A stretch of DNA of 41,073 bases from Chloroflexota bacterium (GCA_029553955.1 JAKPJZ010000036.1:1-41073); one strand, 5' to 3'. Shown: positions 7,866 to 16,563, counted from the stretch's first letter. A program made the numbers and translations. Notes: generated by a model not told the origin, from the sequence alone.

Positions 7866-8957
7866 CTACTCTAGCCAATCGCTGTGCTGCCCCAGCGCAT
7901 CCTTGAGCGAACGAAACGCCTCACGTGGGTGCATGACATGAACCTTTTCCTTGAAGGCTCTGAGCACACCATTCTCGTTCGTCAGTGCCTCCTCGAACTC
8001 GGCGCGCTGCTCGTCGAGATACCCACGCACCCAGCCCACGTAGATGTCGGAGAGGATGTCGTCCTTGAACACGGTGAGGGCTTCGTGAAGGGCAGGCAAC
8101 TTGATCTCGGGCAGGCCGCGACCGCTCGCACCGACTACATGGCCGAAGATGTGATTGCCCCCCTTCGTGACCGCCAGGATGGTGAGCGCAGGCGCGACGT
8201 CAGTGTAGTGTAGCGTCTGCTTGGCGCCGCCGTCGAGAACAGCCATGCCCTCGAAGAGCGCCTGCACCCGCTTCAGTCGATGCTCGAGTGGCAAGCGATA
8301 GGCCTTCTCCTCCTCGAGGTGAGTCAGTTTCTCTTCCACGGCCTGCTCGACGCGCACGTCATCTAGGTTGCGGAAGCCCGTCTTCTGGCGGTACCAAAAG
8401 GTTCCACATGCCCGCAGGTCCAGAGAGAAAAGCCCCTTGAGAGTAGCACGATAGAACTGGTGCTCGTAGGGAACAGGACCTTTTGGATGATCGTGGCGCG
8501 CCATGACTCCCCAATCCGAGGTGGGCGTTACGGGAGAGATTGATACCAACGTGCCAACCCGGAACGGTGCGATGCGTGTGATGGTATCCTTCGTTGGAGT
8601 CTCGTTGGCCCGAGACACATCGGCCTCCCGAGCCGCAACAGCCGACGCCTTTGTCGAAGGCGCTCTCATGTAGCCAAACAGATCATCATCCCAGTAGAGA
8701 ATGGGATTGGCGTCGGTATAGGCAACCTTGTCCTCCCGGTAAACCGGTGCTGCCTGCCAGCCTATCTGGGCGCGCTCAAGGGTCGCCCGCAGCCAGTAGC
8801 GAAACGCCTGTGCCGATACGTAGGGATATTGGCCGTCTCTGGCCCTGATGATCTTGACCCCTGTACTGTTGTCATACCGTTCTCCTGGAATGCTCCCCAG
8901 ATTGTTGAGCGCCGAAGCTGGAGCATCAATGAGCAACAAGCCTGTCACGAAAGCCAT
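7866..8957 (-). CDS. cas7: Cascade backbone subunit Cas7 (Cst2/DevR type)
   Basis: 363-aa Cas7 of the Cst2/DevR group, which polymerises along the crRNA spacer. Seen: the start MAFVTGLLLIDAPASALNN, the ARDGQYPYVSAQAFRYWLR segment (crRNA-binding helix conserved in DevR proteins), RIAPFRVGTLVSI, HQFYRATLKGLFSLDL, and TKGGNHIFGHVVG near the C-terminus. The ATG at 8957 has AAGGAGG at 6-nt spacing; the upstream in-frame region is not homologous. It sits 28 bp after cas8 and 9 bp before cas5 in a compact operon. Confidence 0.94.
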   Translation of the reverse strand: MAFVTGLLLIDAPASALNNLGSIPGERYDNSTGVKIIRARDGQYPYVSAQAFRYWLRATLERAQIGWQAAPVYREDKVAYTDANPILYWDDDLFGYMRAPSTKASAVAAREADVSRANETPTKDTITRIAPFRVGTLVSISPVTPTSDWGVMARHDHPKGPVPYEHQFYRATLKGLFSLDLRACGTFWYRQKTGFRNLDDVRVEQAVEEKLTHLEEEKAYRLPLEHRLKRVQALFEGMAVLDGGAKQTLHYTDVAPALTILAVTKGGNHIFGHVVGASGRGLPEIKLPALHEALTVFKDDILSDIYVGWVRGYLDEQRAEFEEALTNENGVLRAFKEKVHVMHPREAFRSLKDALGQHSDWLE

Positions 8958-8985
8958 AGGTAGCCTCCTTGTCGATGTGACCCGC

Positions 8986-10479
8986 TCAACTGGCGGGTGT
9001 CGTGGCGTCATCCTCGTTAGTCGACTCACTAATGGCATCGCGATTCGAGACCAGCCATCCCTGGCCGTAGAGTTGCTCTATCATGCGGATGAGCACGAGG
9101 TCACGAGCCAGCCGCCAGTCCGGGAATGCAACCTCATCACCCTGCTCAAAGACCTGGATGTAGGGATCCAGGGTGATGAATGGGGGCTGTCCTCGCTTCA
9201 CCCAGGCCAGGTTCGCGCGGATCAGCGCGTTGCGCAGCACTTCGTAACTCCTGCGTTCTGTGTAAAAGGTCGTGAAGAACCTGCGGTCGTTCTCTGTACT
9301 GACATACGATGCCAATCGGTCTCCCAGTTCTCTAATCTGCTCGATGCGTTCTTTGTCCACGATCATCACCTTTCTCAGGAATAGCGCAGCTAGCTTCCAA
9401 GAAATGAGACCGACTTCCCCTTGCAGCGAATAGCCCCGACGGGGATCCTCCTCGTAGTTGGAACGAAACGGCATCCTCAAGAAGTACGTGCGCACGAAGC
9501 GGCCCGCTTGTGCAGGCAGCTCGAAGAGATCCTCATAGAGCACATTTCGCTGAACGTGGGGCTTGCCTGCTAAAGTCTCGGTTCCGCTCTCTCCTTTCTT
9601 TGCTTTGCGGGGCTTGGTCAGCCACCAGCCCCTCCTGCTGATCTCCTGCCACTCGCTCCTATAGTCCGGTCCCGCAACCAGGATCAGAAAATCCGTGAGC
9701 TGGAGGGGCAAGTGGTACAAGTCTAGTCCTACACTCTTGCCGTTATTCAGATGATAGGCGGTGATTGAGCTGGGGCGACTCTCGCACTCCCCTGCATCGC
9801 GTCGCCGCTGTTCAGCATCCAGAAGTACATCGATCAGCAGGGTCCTGGCGGTAAAGCCTGCGCCCGGCATCTTGTCGCTCTTCGCCTGATGCGCCAAGGC
9901 AATGGCGCGTCGATTCTCGTCCAGGAATCTCCTCGCGTACTCCAGAGTCAGTTCAGCGTTATCGGAGTGGACCGCCAGCAGGCGGCCAGCACACGGAGCG
10001 CAGCCCAGCGGGAACGCCTGTATACACAGCGAAGCTTCACCCGATATCGGACAGCCCGCGTCACCCCAGGGATAGAAGTTGATGACCCCCTCGCCTGTCA
10101 GGAGAGGGATGTGCTGCCGGAAGGCCCGCCCCGATGGTAACGAGTCCGAGAAGGACGTAGCAGTCGCAGGTTCACCTGTGAAGACGCACGACTCGGCCAG
10201 CCTGGGCACATCAGCGTGATAGCCCCGAAGCAACCGGTCTGCGTAGTCATGGCGCTTCTCAGGCTGCGAATCGAAGGCGTATTGGGCAAACCAGGCGTTG
10301 CTGGTGAAAGCAACCGTCAGAAACGACTTCAGCGGCTTCTGTGAATACTCCCGCTCGACATAGTCCGCCACCTCATCAAGATCGCCGTCTGTCACAAGCG
10401 TCGGGTCGGCCTTGCCGGCAAAAGCCGTGATTGTCGCTACGCCAATGTCGACTAGTGGATGTCCTGTGTACTCGAGCAT
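8986..10479 (-). CDS. cas8: Cascade large subunit, Cst1-like Cas8 (CXXC-CXXC family)
   Basis: 497-aa large subunit resembling the Cst1 / CXXC_CXXC family of the Tneap-type I-B systems; it should recognise PAM and recruit Cas3. Seen: MLEYTGHPLVDIGVATITAF at the N-terminus, a degenerate first zinc motif (C98-V-F-T), an intact second motif C160-A-P-C163 in FPLGCAPCAGRLLAVHSDN, and the HHL-like segment SITAYHLNNGKSVGLDLYHL. The C-terminal half is alpha-helical. The ATG at 10479 follows a GAGGGGG box. It is the first effector gene after the WYL regulator (64-bp gap). The loss of one CXXC cysteine is visible; its effect is unknown. Confidence 0.85.
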   Translation of the reverse strand: MLEYTGHPLVDIGVATITAFAGKADPTLVTDGDLDEVADYVEREYSQKPLKSFLTVAFTSNAWFAQYAFDSQPEKRHDYADRLLRGYHADVPRLAESCVFTGEPATATSFSDSLPSGRAFRQHIPLLTGEGVINFYPWGDAGCPISGEASLCIQAFPLGCAPCAGRLLAVHSDNAELTLEYARRFLDENRRAIALAHQAKSDKMPGAGFTARTLLIDVLLDAEQRRRDAGECESRPSSITAYHLNNGKSVGLDLYHLPLQLTDFLILVAGPDYRSEWQEISRRGWWLTKPRKAKKGESGTETLAGKPHVQRNVLYEDLFELPAQAGRFVRTYFLRMPFRSNYEEDPRRGYSLQGEVGLISWKLAALFLRKVMIVDKERIEQIRELGDRLASYVSTENDRRFFTTFYTERRSYEVLRNALIRANLAWVKRGQPPFITLDPYIQVFEQGDEVAFPDWRLARDLVLIRMIEQLYGQGWLVSNRDAISESTNEDDATTPAS

Positions 10480-10543
10480 GTTCTGCCCCCTCGTCTGCGT
10501 GCTCACTCGGGTGCTCCCCTTCGTGTCCTCCCCCCCTTTCGCG

Positions 10544-11515
10544 TCATTCGTGATCCAGCCCATACACCTCCCCCGCCCTCCTCATCTCCTCCGCCACCTC
10601 CCGCCGCAGCCCCTCCGGCGCCAGCACCTCGCACTCCGGCCCCCAGCCGCGGATCCACGGCTTCATCTCCAGCGTATGCGGCACCCGCACGCGCAAGATG
10701 CAGCTGCCGTCGGCGCACGCCTCCACCTCCTGGCTCGCGTGCCAGCGGCTCTCCCGCACCCGCCGCGCCGCCTCGGGCGAAAAGCGCAGCGCCACCTCCG
10801 TGGTCTCCTCGCCGTACATCACCCCCCAGGCGCCGGCCAGCAGCTCCGCCCCGCGGTAGGCCTCGGGCACCTCGAACGTCTCATCCAGCAGCTCGGCCTC
10901 GAGGATGCGCTCCATCTTGAAGGTATGCACGGCGTCGAAATAGCTGGCGTGCCCGATGACATAGGTGGCATAGCCCACGCTCGAGGGCTCGATGAGGTAG
11001 GGGCAGAGGACGTACTCGTGCGGGTTGCGGCCGCGCAGCGCCTGGTGGCGGATGCGCACCTTGCGCCCCAGCGCCCAGCCCAGGGTGATGACTTCAAAGA
11101 TGCGGGCAAAGGCAGCGCCGGCCTGGCCCAGGTGCGCCGCGGCCACGCGCTGCACCTGCCGGCCCACCTCCGGGGGCAGCGCCTCGCCCAGCGCCGCCAG
11201 CGCCCGGCCGACGTAGGGGTTGGGCTCGTCCGACACGCGGTCCAGCAGGCGCGCCGCCAGGTAGAGCGCCGCGGCCTCCTGCAGTGAGAGGTGCACGGGG
11301 GGCAGGGTAAAGCGGTGGCCTTCCATCAGCCGCCAGCGCCAGCCGTCGTCGAGCACCAGCGGCAGGTAGAAAGGCTCGCCCTGCAGCGTCTCCAGGTCGC
11401 GGTTGATGGTGCGCCGGCTCGTGGCGCACAGCTCGGCCAGCTCCGAGGCGCGGTAGCCCTGCGGCCGGCGATAGAACAGCCGCTGCAGATAGCTCAGGCG
11501 CGTGGCGTGGTTCAT
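10544..11515 (-). CDS. HTH/WYL-domain transcriptional regulator of the cas operon
   Basis: 323-aa regulator with an N-terminal winged helix-turn-helix (RLSYLQRLFYRRPQGYRASE, then SRRTINRDLETL) and a C-terminal ligand-binding WYL-type module (about 140-320), including VRIRHQAL and EYVLCPYLIEPSSVGYATYV, where the usual W-Y-L positions are replaced by related residues. WYL proteins often sit next to CRISPR-Cas and other defence loci and bind nucleic-acid or nucleotide ligands. The gene precedes cas8 in the same direction, so it probably controls the operon. The ATG at 11515 has GGAGTGAG upstream; an in-frame ATG at 11542 is the alternative. Confidence 0.85.
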   Translation of the reverse strand: MNHATRLSYLQRLFYRRPQGYRASELAELCATSRRTINRDLETLQGEPFYLPLVLDDGWRWRLMEGHRFTLPPVHLSLQEAAALYLAARLLDRVSDEPNPYVGRALAALGEALPPEVGRQVQRVAAAHLGQAGAAFARIFEVITLGWALGRKVRIRHQALRGRNPHEYVLCPYLIEPSSVGYATYVIGHASYFDAVHTFKMERILEAELLDETFEVPEAYRGAELLAGAWGVMYGEETTEVALRFSPEAARRVRESRWHASQEVEACADGSCILRVRVPHTLEMKPWIRGWGPECEVLAPEGLRREVAEEMRRAGEVYGLDHE

Positions 11516-11745
11516 GGTGCTCACTCCAGCGTGCTCGATCATGAGCCCATATTACTACACAACCTCGCCAACCGGCGTCGCACTTTCCAGATAAAACCGG
11601 CAGAGGCGGCTCCCATGCCGCCGGACGGCGGACGTGAGCACATCCTCTGCACGTGGTCTTGTTCGGCGCTCACCCGCCAAGCTGCCGTGGCCGCTTGCTA
11701 TCTTACACGAGATGCACGCTTTGCGCAAACATCACTCCGTTTCAC

Positions 11746-11774
11746 TTGACAAGCCAGAACAATTGTGCTATACT
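11746..11774 (+). promoter_or_regulatory. near-consensus sigma-70 type promoter
   Basis: TTGACA at 11746-11751, a 17-nt spacer, then TATACT at 11769-11774. It is the strongest promoter match in the window. It points right, away from the cas operon, into about 540 bp with no recognised gene before the small CDS at 12318. It could drive that gene with a long leader, or an RNA. Confidence 0.75.
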
Positions 11775-12142
11775 GCCCACAGCCGTCCAGGCGGCCTCGC
11801 AACCTGCATATGGCTCTGGTTCACCGCAGGAATGCAGCAGAGGCGTTTCGCGAAACGCTTCGACCATGGTCCATCCCTCCGCGCCTCTGCCATGGTTCCC
11901 GCCCTCGTCGTCGGCACCGCTCCCCAGGAGCACTCGTCCATGGAGGTCCCAATGGACGCGCACCACCTCACCCACGGCCAATCGCCGCCGCCGGCCTCCC
12001 GCCACGCTCCCCGACCATCGAATCGCGGAAATCGCAAAACGAACCCATCTTCACCGCGCCCAACGCATCACGCATCACGCATCGCGAAATCTGCCAAACG
12101 AACCCATGTGACTGCTCAGCCTGCTGATGTGAGTGGCTATCT

Positions 12143-12252
12143 TGAACCGCGAAGGGCGCCAAGAACGCGAAGGAGACGCCAAGGGAGACCGATGATCCCT
12201 TCCTGCCGAGGCTTCGCGTTGCCTTCGCGCCCTTGGCGTTCTTCGCGGTTCA
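12143..12252. repeat. 110-bp inverted-repeat element (AACCGCGAAGG type)
   Basis: Left arm 12143-12173 (TGAACCGCGAAGGGCGCC...) and right arm 12222-12252 are inverted copies with a few mismatches. The arms contain CGCCAAG and GCGAAGG words that look like a dispersed extragenic repeat. A related arm motif (ACCACGAAGGACACCAAGG) occurs inside the MITE at 25951-26080. Confidence 0.75.
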
Positions 12253-12317
12253 GATGGCTCAACGTGACGGGCTGAGTCGTTTCTCACGCTTTGTTTGATC
12301 CCCAAGGAGGGCACGCC

Positions 12318-12770
12318 ATGAACCCCGATTTCCGCCGCTGCGCCCACCACGGCTGCTCGCGCTGGGCCATGCACGATCATCGCGGCTGCGTCGTCCACGC
12401 CGGGAGCACCGACGTCCGCCCCGCCCCCCGGCTTGGCAGGCGCCTCGCCGACCTGCCCACCGAGCCGCTCGGCCCCATCGACCTCGTGCGCCTCGAGCTC
12501 GACAGCCTGCGCCGCTATCACCGCCTGCGCGCCGGCTACCGCAGGCCCGACGCGGCCGCGCTGGCCTACCTGCGCGCCCTCGCCGCCACCGCCAGGGAGC
12601 TCGCGCCCGGCGGCGAAGACGGTGCCGCCGCCGCCCGCGCCGAGATCGACGCCTTCCTCGATACCATCGCCGAGCGCGTCCTCGAACGTGCCGCCCAGGA
12701 GGCCGCAGAGGAGGCCAGGCAGGCCGTGCACCCTGCGCCGCTTGCCCCCGGCGAGCGTCTCCAGCTATAG
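12318..12770 (+). CDS. small protein with N-terminal Cys/His motif, function unknown
   Basis: 150-aa protein of unknown function. The N-terminus contains a compact metal-binding-like pattern: R-C-A-H-H-G-C at residues 7-13 and HRGCVVH about 15 residues on, resembling the short C...C...C-x2-H zinc modules of phage and mobile-element proteins. The remainder is predicted helical: PLGPIDLVRLELDSLRRYHR, then an Ala/Glu-rich coiled-coil-like tail (EIDAFLDTIAERVLERAAQE). The ATG at 12318 has AAGGAGGG 7 nt upstream, strongly supporting translation. It stands alone between repeat clusters. A small DNA- or RNA-binding accessory protein is possible but not shown. Confidence 0.75.
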   Translation: MNPDFRRCAHHGCSRWAMHDHRGCVVHAGSTDVRPAPRLGRRLADLPTEPLGPIDLVRLELDSLRRYHRLRAGYRRPDAAALAYLRALAATARELAPGGEDGAAAARAEIDAFLDTIAERVLERAAQEAAEEARQAVHPAPLAPGERLQL

Positions 12771-12859
12771 GGCCGAGCGCAGCCCCTGGAGGTGGCTCGT
12801 GCCGTTCCTCAAGCGCGGGATCGCCCGACGGCCGAGTGGTTCGCCGCATTGGTTTTGAT

Positions 12860-12886
12860 GGGCGTAGCCTAGCCCCTTGTGCCGCC
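12860..12886 (+). repeat. short GTAGCCTAGCCCC...GTG element, copy 1
   Basis: GGCGTAGCCTAGCCCCTTGTG, preceded by TTTTGATG. Related copies lie at 27075-27120 (+), 35285-35306 (-), 39179-39195 (-) and 40841-40890 (+). The flanking TTTTGATGGGCGTAGCC is shared exactly with the copy at 40841. Confidence 0.8.
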
Positions 12887-12890
12887 ACTA

Positions 12891-13150
12891 GTTTGCGACG
12901 ATACGCGGTGCGGGCACCTCCCCTCTCCCCCGCAGTGAGAGAGGGAGGGATGCGCCGGTCACACGTCCGCAGCAAGCCGCCATTGGTTTGCGACGATACG
13001 CGGTGCGGGCACCTCCCCTCTCCCCCGCAGTGGGAGAGGGAGGGATGCGCCGGTCACACGTCCGCAGCAAGCCGCCATTGGTTTGCGACGATACGCGGTG
13101 CGGGCACCTCCCCTCTCCCCCGCAGTGGGAGAGGGGCCGGGGGTGAGGGT
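12891..13150. repeat. 95-bp tandem repeat ending in the 43-nt palindromic core
   Basis: Units start at 12891, 12986 and 13081 with GTTTGCGACG (period exactly 95 bp). Each contains CTCCCCTCTCCCCCGCAGTG. In the first two the core runs into GAGAGGGAGGGATGCGCCGG (first unit has one base change); in the third the intact 43-nt core is at 13108-13150, identical to the one in cas6 at 3971-4013. Confidence 0.93.
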
Positions 13151-13299
13151 ACTCCGAGCCTGGCACGCGGGAGGCCTGCCTGTTTGAACGGTACTAGACC
13201 CGGCCGAGTCTTCAACGCGGGAGCCGCCGCCGCCCGCCTCCCAACGCCCGCCCAGCCCCACCGCGTCGTAGGCCGCGCGCGGTGCATCGCGGCCGGCAA

Positions 13300-14221
13300 T
13301 CACGAGCCCGCCGCCGGATGGCATGCCCGGTCGCTCGCTTCGGCCCTCGCGGCACGCCTTGACAGCGCGTAACCGAGGATGCCGCCCAGCAGGAGCAGCA
13401 GGCCCGAGATCGAGAACCAGCGCGCCACCCCCAGCACTTCCGCGAGCGGGCCACCACCGCCAATCCGAGGGCGTGGCCAGCGCCGTCAGGCCGGCGATCA
13501 GCGAGAACACGCCCCCCAGCGAAGCGGCCGGCACCGACGACTGCACGAGAGCGGTGTAGGGCACCGAGAAGCAGTTGCCGGTGAACCCCATGACTGTGGA
13601 GAGCACGGCAAACGCAGCAAAGGCCGTCGGCGGCAACAGGCCCGACGCGGCCAGCACCACGCCGAGCGCGCACATGGCCAGCGAGATCATGGCCGGCTTG
13701 TCGTCCATGCCGCCCCAGACGCCGAGGAGCAGCGCTGACCCCAACAGCCCTCCGGCGAACAGGAACTCGACCAGGCTGGCATGCCAGGCCGTGCCGAAGT
13801 GGGCGCTGACCATGAGCGGAAACAACGTGCCGACCGGCACCCAGACGAGCACACAGATCATGATGGGGGCCGTGATCGCCCTGAGCGCCCGGCTCGCGCC
13901 GATGGTCTGCAGCCCCTCCAGCATCTCCCGCACCACGTGCCGCTGCTCGCCTGCGGCCTTCTCGGGGTTCGGGATGCTGACCAAGGCCAGCGCGGCCACG
14001 GCCAACACGGCGCCGAGCACGTCGATGAGCATCACGGCGGGGATGGAAAAGGCGGCGATGAGCATGGCGCCGAAGAAAGCCGGCCATGCTGGCCATCGCC
14101 AGCACGGTTGGCGAGCCGGTCCGTACCGTCAGCCACCAGATGAGCGCGAATTGCGCAGCCGAGCTGCCCAGCAGCGAAAAGGCCTGGCCTGCCCAGACTG
14201 TGCGGTTGATCTGTCTGTCAT
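13300..14221 (-). pseudogene. decayed MFS transporter (macrolide-efflux-like)
   Basis: Remains of an MFS drug exporter. Reading from 14221 the start MTDRSTAQ shifts frame into WAGQAFSLLGSSAAQFALIW and LTVRTGSPTVLAMASMAGFL (transmembrane segment 1). It then jumps, with loss of roughly 100 residues, to AMLIAAFSIPAVMLIDVLGA in a different frame and continues through several membrane segments (LVWVPVGTLFPLMVSAHFG, LLGVWGGMDDKPAMISLAM). Further shifts after LIAGLTALATP lead to LAEVLGVARWFSISGLLLLL and a stop at 13300. One internal deletion and at least three frameshifts make a functional product very unlikely. The homology is recognised from sequence style only. Confidence 0.85.
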
Positions 14222-14266
14222 CACTCCCCTGGGCAAGCGGTCAGGCCAGGTTCGGCGCTCGGCCGC

Positions 14267-16393
14267 CTATGCCTTCAGCTCGTACAGCGCCACCTGCATG
14301 CCCTCGCGCCCCAGGCCCGGCCCGCCGCCCGCCCCGCCCGGCGTCGCCGTCCCGTCGGGCGCGCCGAAATTGCTCGTCGCCGTGCCGAACCCTTCGACGA
14401 GTGTGCCGTGGCTCGTGATCCACGCGGCCAGTTCGGCCTGGCCGCCCATGCCGCCCCAGAGGATGTAGCGCAGCTTGCCGGCGGCCACGAGCTCGGCCAG
14501 TTGCTCGACGGTCAGCACCTGGTCCTGCCCGTTAAAGCCGCCCATGTAGAGCACCGGCCGCCCGGTCGCCAGCACATAGTCGGCGCCCTGCATCGAGCTG
14601 GGCACGGCCATGAGGTAGGTCGTGTCCTGCGTGCGCGGCTCGAGATAGTCGAGCAGCGCCTGGTTCACCTGCGACTCGCCCCTGGCCGCCGGCCCGCTGG
14701 AACCCTCGCCGCTGTAGGCGGCCGGCAGCGACTGGTTGGCGCTGGCGTTGCGCGCCGTCAGGCCCGACCAGATGCCCGGCGTGATCAGGAGCGCCGCGAC
14801 GACGAGGGCAAAGCCGGCGGGTGCGGCGCGGCGCAGCGGCTTCAGCGCCGTCGCGGCGATGGCGACGGCAGCGCCGGCCGCGAACAGCACCACGCCCACG
14901 CCGAGCCACCAGGCCGCGCCCACATACGCGGTCGCCGTGGCGAGCTGCAGCGCCAGCGTGACGCCCGCACCGGCCAGGAGCAGCCCCACCGCAAGCCATG
15001 GCCGCTCGCGGCGCAGGTGCCGCAGCTCGCCGATGCCGAGGCCTGCGAGCGCGGCCAGGGGCGCGCCCAACATGGCGAGATAGTACTCGTGGAAAAAGCC
15101 GGCGATGCTAAAGAACGCGCCCCCGGTCAGCAGCCAGCCGCCCCAGAGCACTACGGCCTGGTGCCGGGCATCAAGCGGCCAGCGCAGCCGCGAGCGCAGC
15201 GCCAGCAACAGCGCGCCGAGGAGCCCCAGCGGCAGCAGCCAGCTCGCTTCCTTGCTCAGTGGCGCAGTGAAGAGCCGTAGCAGGCCGGCCTGCCCGATGT
15301 TGAAGCCGCCAGGCGCGCCTGTCCTTCCCGGCATGCCGGTGAAGCCCTGCGGCGGCTGCGGCAGCGCACCGTCGCCGGCGTCCTGCGGTATTTGTGGCGG
15401 CGCACCGTCGCCGGTGCCTTGCGGGAGCTGCGGCCGCGCGCCCCCAGCCTGCGTTGGTGGCCGCGCCTGACCGTCGCCCGGCCGCCGGCCATCGTCCTGG
15501 AAGGTGCGGTTGCCGCCGCCTGCGGGAGCGTCGGCCGCGCCAGCGCCCATGCCCAGCAGGCGCTCCATGCCGTTGTAGCCCACGATGAGGCTGAACACCG
15601 AGTTGTTGCCGCTCGAGCCGACGTAGGGCCGGCGCTCGGCGGGCGTCAGCTCCACCGCCACCGCCCAAGAGAGTGAGACGGAGAGCAGGAGCGCCGTGGC
15701 CAGTGTTAGCTTGCCCAGCTTGCGCCGCAGCGGCTCCGAGGAGCCGAGAGCGTAGAGCGCGTAGAACGCCGGCAACGGCAGATACGCCTGCAGCATCTTG
15801 ATGTTGAAGCCAAGGCCCACGAGGGTCGCGCCCAGGAGCAGGCACCTGAGCTTGCCGCTCTCCGTGGCCTTGATGAACGCCCACGCGGCCACGAGCAGCG
15901 TCAGGATGAGCAGGCTGTCGATGGTGTTGTTGCGGTCGGTGGCCACCACCACCGGCGTGATGGCCAGCGCCAGCGCCGCGAGCAACCCGGCCACGGCGCC
16001 GAAGCGGCGCTGCGCCAGGTGATAGACAACGATCACCGAGGCGATGCCGGCGGCGATTTCGGGCAGGAGCACGCCCAGGCCATTCACCCCCAGAAAGTAG
16101 GCCGAGCTGGCCTGGATCCACAGCCCCAGCGGCGGCTTGTCGACGCTGACCGAACCGCCCGGCTCGGCCGCGACAAAGAAAAAGCTGTGCCACGACTGCA
16201 GCATGCTTTTGACCGCTGCCGTGTAGTAGTGGTTGGCGTACCCCAGCACCTCCAGGTTGGCAAAGCGCAGCGCCGCGGCCAGCAGCACGATGGCCGTGAG
16301 CCCCAGCAACGGCAGCATGCGCTCGCGCGTGAGGTGACCTGCCCTGATCCGCGCCGCCCTCGACAAGAGAATCTCGACAAACGTTGTTCTCAT
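14267..16393 (-). CDS. GT39-family (YkcB/ArnT-like) membrane glycosyltransferase
   Basis: 708-aa polytopic membrane protein of the GT39/PMT clan, transferring a sugar from a lipid-linked donor at the outer face of the membrane. Seen: a first membrane segment LLGLTAIVLLAAALRFANLE, the acidic/aromatic loop with NHYYTAAVKSMLQSWHSFF and the donor-site motif SVDKPPLGLW, many further membrane helices, and a soluble C-terminal domain (about 570-708) with TTYLMAVPSSMQGADYVLATG and YMGGFNGQDQVLT typical of YkcB-type proteins. A Gly/Pro/Gln-rich loop (about 305-385) carries imperfect repeats of PQxPQxxGDGA. The start at 16393 lies upstream of this first helix with GGAG about 11 nt upstream; the longer frame to 16630 runs through an inverted repeat and is rejected. 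The gene is isolated; the acceptor substrate is unknown. Confidence 0.9.
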   Translation of the reverse strand: MRTTFVEILLSRAARIRAGHLTRERMLPLLGLTAIVLLAAALRFANLEVLGYANHYYTAAVKSMLQSWHSFFFVAAEPGGSVSVDKPPLGLWIQASSAYFLGVNGLGVLLPEIAAGIASVIVVYHLAQRRFGAVAGLLAALALAITPVVVATDRNNTIDSLLILTLLVAAWAFIKATESGKLRCLLLGATLVGLGFNIKMLQAYLPLPAFYALYALGSSEPLRRKLGKLTLATALLLSVSLSWAVAVELTPAERRPYVGSSGNNSVFSLIVGYNGMERLLGMGAGAADAPAGGGNRTFQDDGRRPGDGQARPPTQAGGARPQLPQGTGDGAPPQIPQDAGDGALPQPPQGFTGMPGRTGAPGGFNIGQAGLLRLFTAPLSKEASWLLPLGLLGALLLALRSRLRWPLDARHQAVVLWGGWLLTGGAFFSIAGFFHEYYLAMLGAPLAALAGLGIGELRHLRRERPWLAVGLLLAGAGVTLALQLATATAYVGAAWWLGVGVVLFAAGAAVAIAATALKPLRRAAPAGFALVVAALLITPGIWSGLTARNASANQSLPAAYSGEGSSGPAARGESQVNQALLDYLEPRTQDTTYLMAVPSSMQGADYVLATGRPVLYMGGFNGQDQVLTVEQLAELVAAGKLRYILWGGMGGQAELAAWITSHGTLVEGFGTATSNFGAPDGTATPGGAGGGPGLGREGMQVALYELKA

Positions 16394-16512
16394 GCTACAG
16401 TACTCCGCATCGTCCTGCATGGCGGGCGCCACGCATGGGTACATCCCAAGGTCCGCGTTATCCTGGTGGCAGCCGGCGAACATGCTCCGCATCCGCCCGG
16501 CGCTGTGCAGGA

Positions 16513-16563
16513 GGGGTCTTGGGCGGTTCGGCGGGCAGCACCCGCCGAACCGCCCAAGACCCC
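16513..16563. repeat. perfect hairpin, 23-bp arms, 5-nt loop
   Basis: Arms 16513-16535 (GGGGTCTTGGGCGGTTCGGC...) and 16541-16563 are exact inverted copies around CAGCA. It is followed by CCCCCAAAAAAGGGG, a second small hairpin. It lies about 120 bp upstream of the GT39 start, so it is not a terminator for that gene. A similar CCCCCCAAAAAAGGGGCC motif followed by AACCCGGT...CCGGCC occurs near 38630-38710. Confidence 0.9.

Larger units (their letters stand above)
11516..12317. other. non-coding region upstream of cas regulator and small zinc-finger-like gene
   Basis: No protein gene was recognised. It holds a near-consensus rightward promoter (11746-11774), a perfect 16-bp palindrome GCGTTTCGCGAAACGC at 11843-11858, ACGCATC heptamers around 12063-12083, and a 110-bp inverted-repeat element (12143-12252). 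The cas-operon promoter should lie just above 11515 on the minus strand, but no convincing -35/-10 pair was seen there. Confidence 0.6.
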
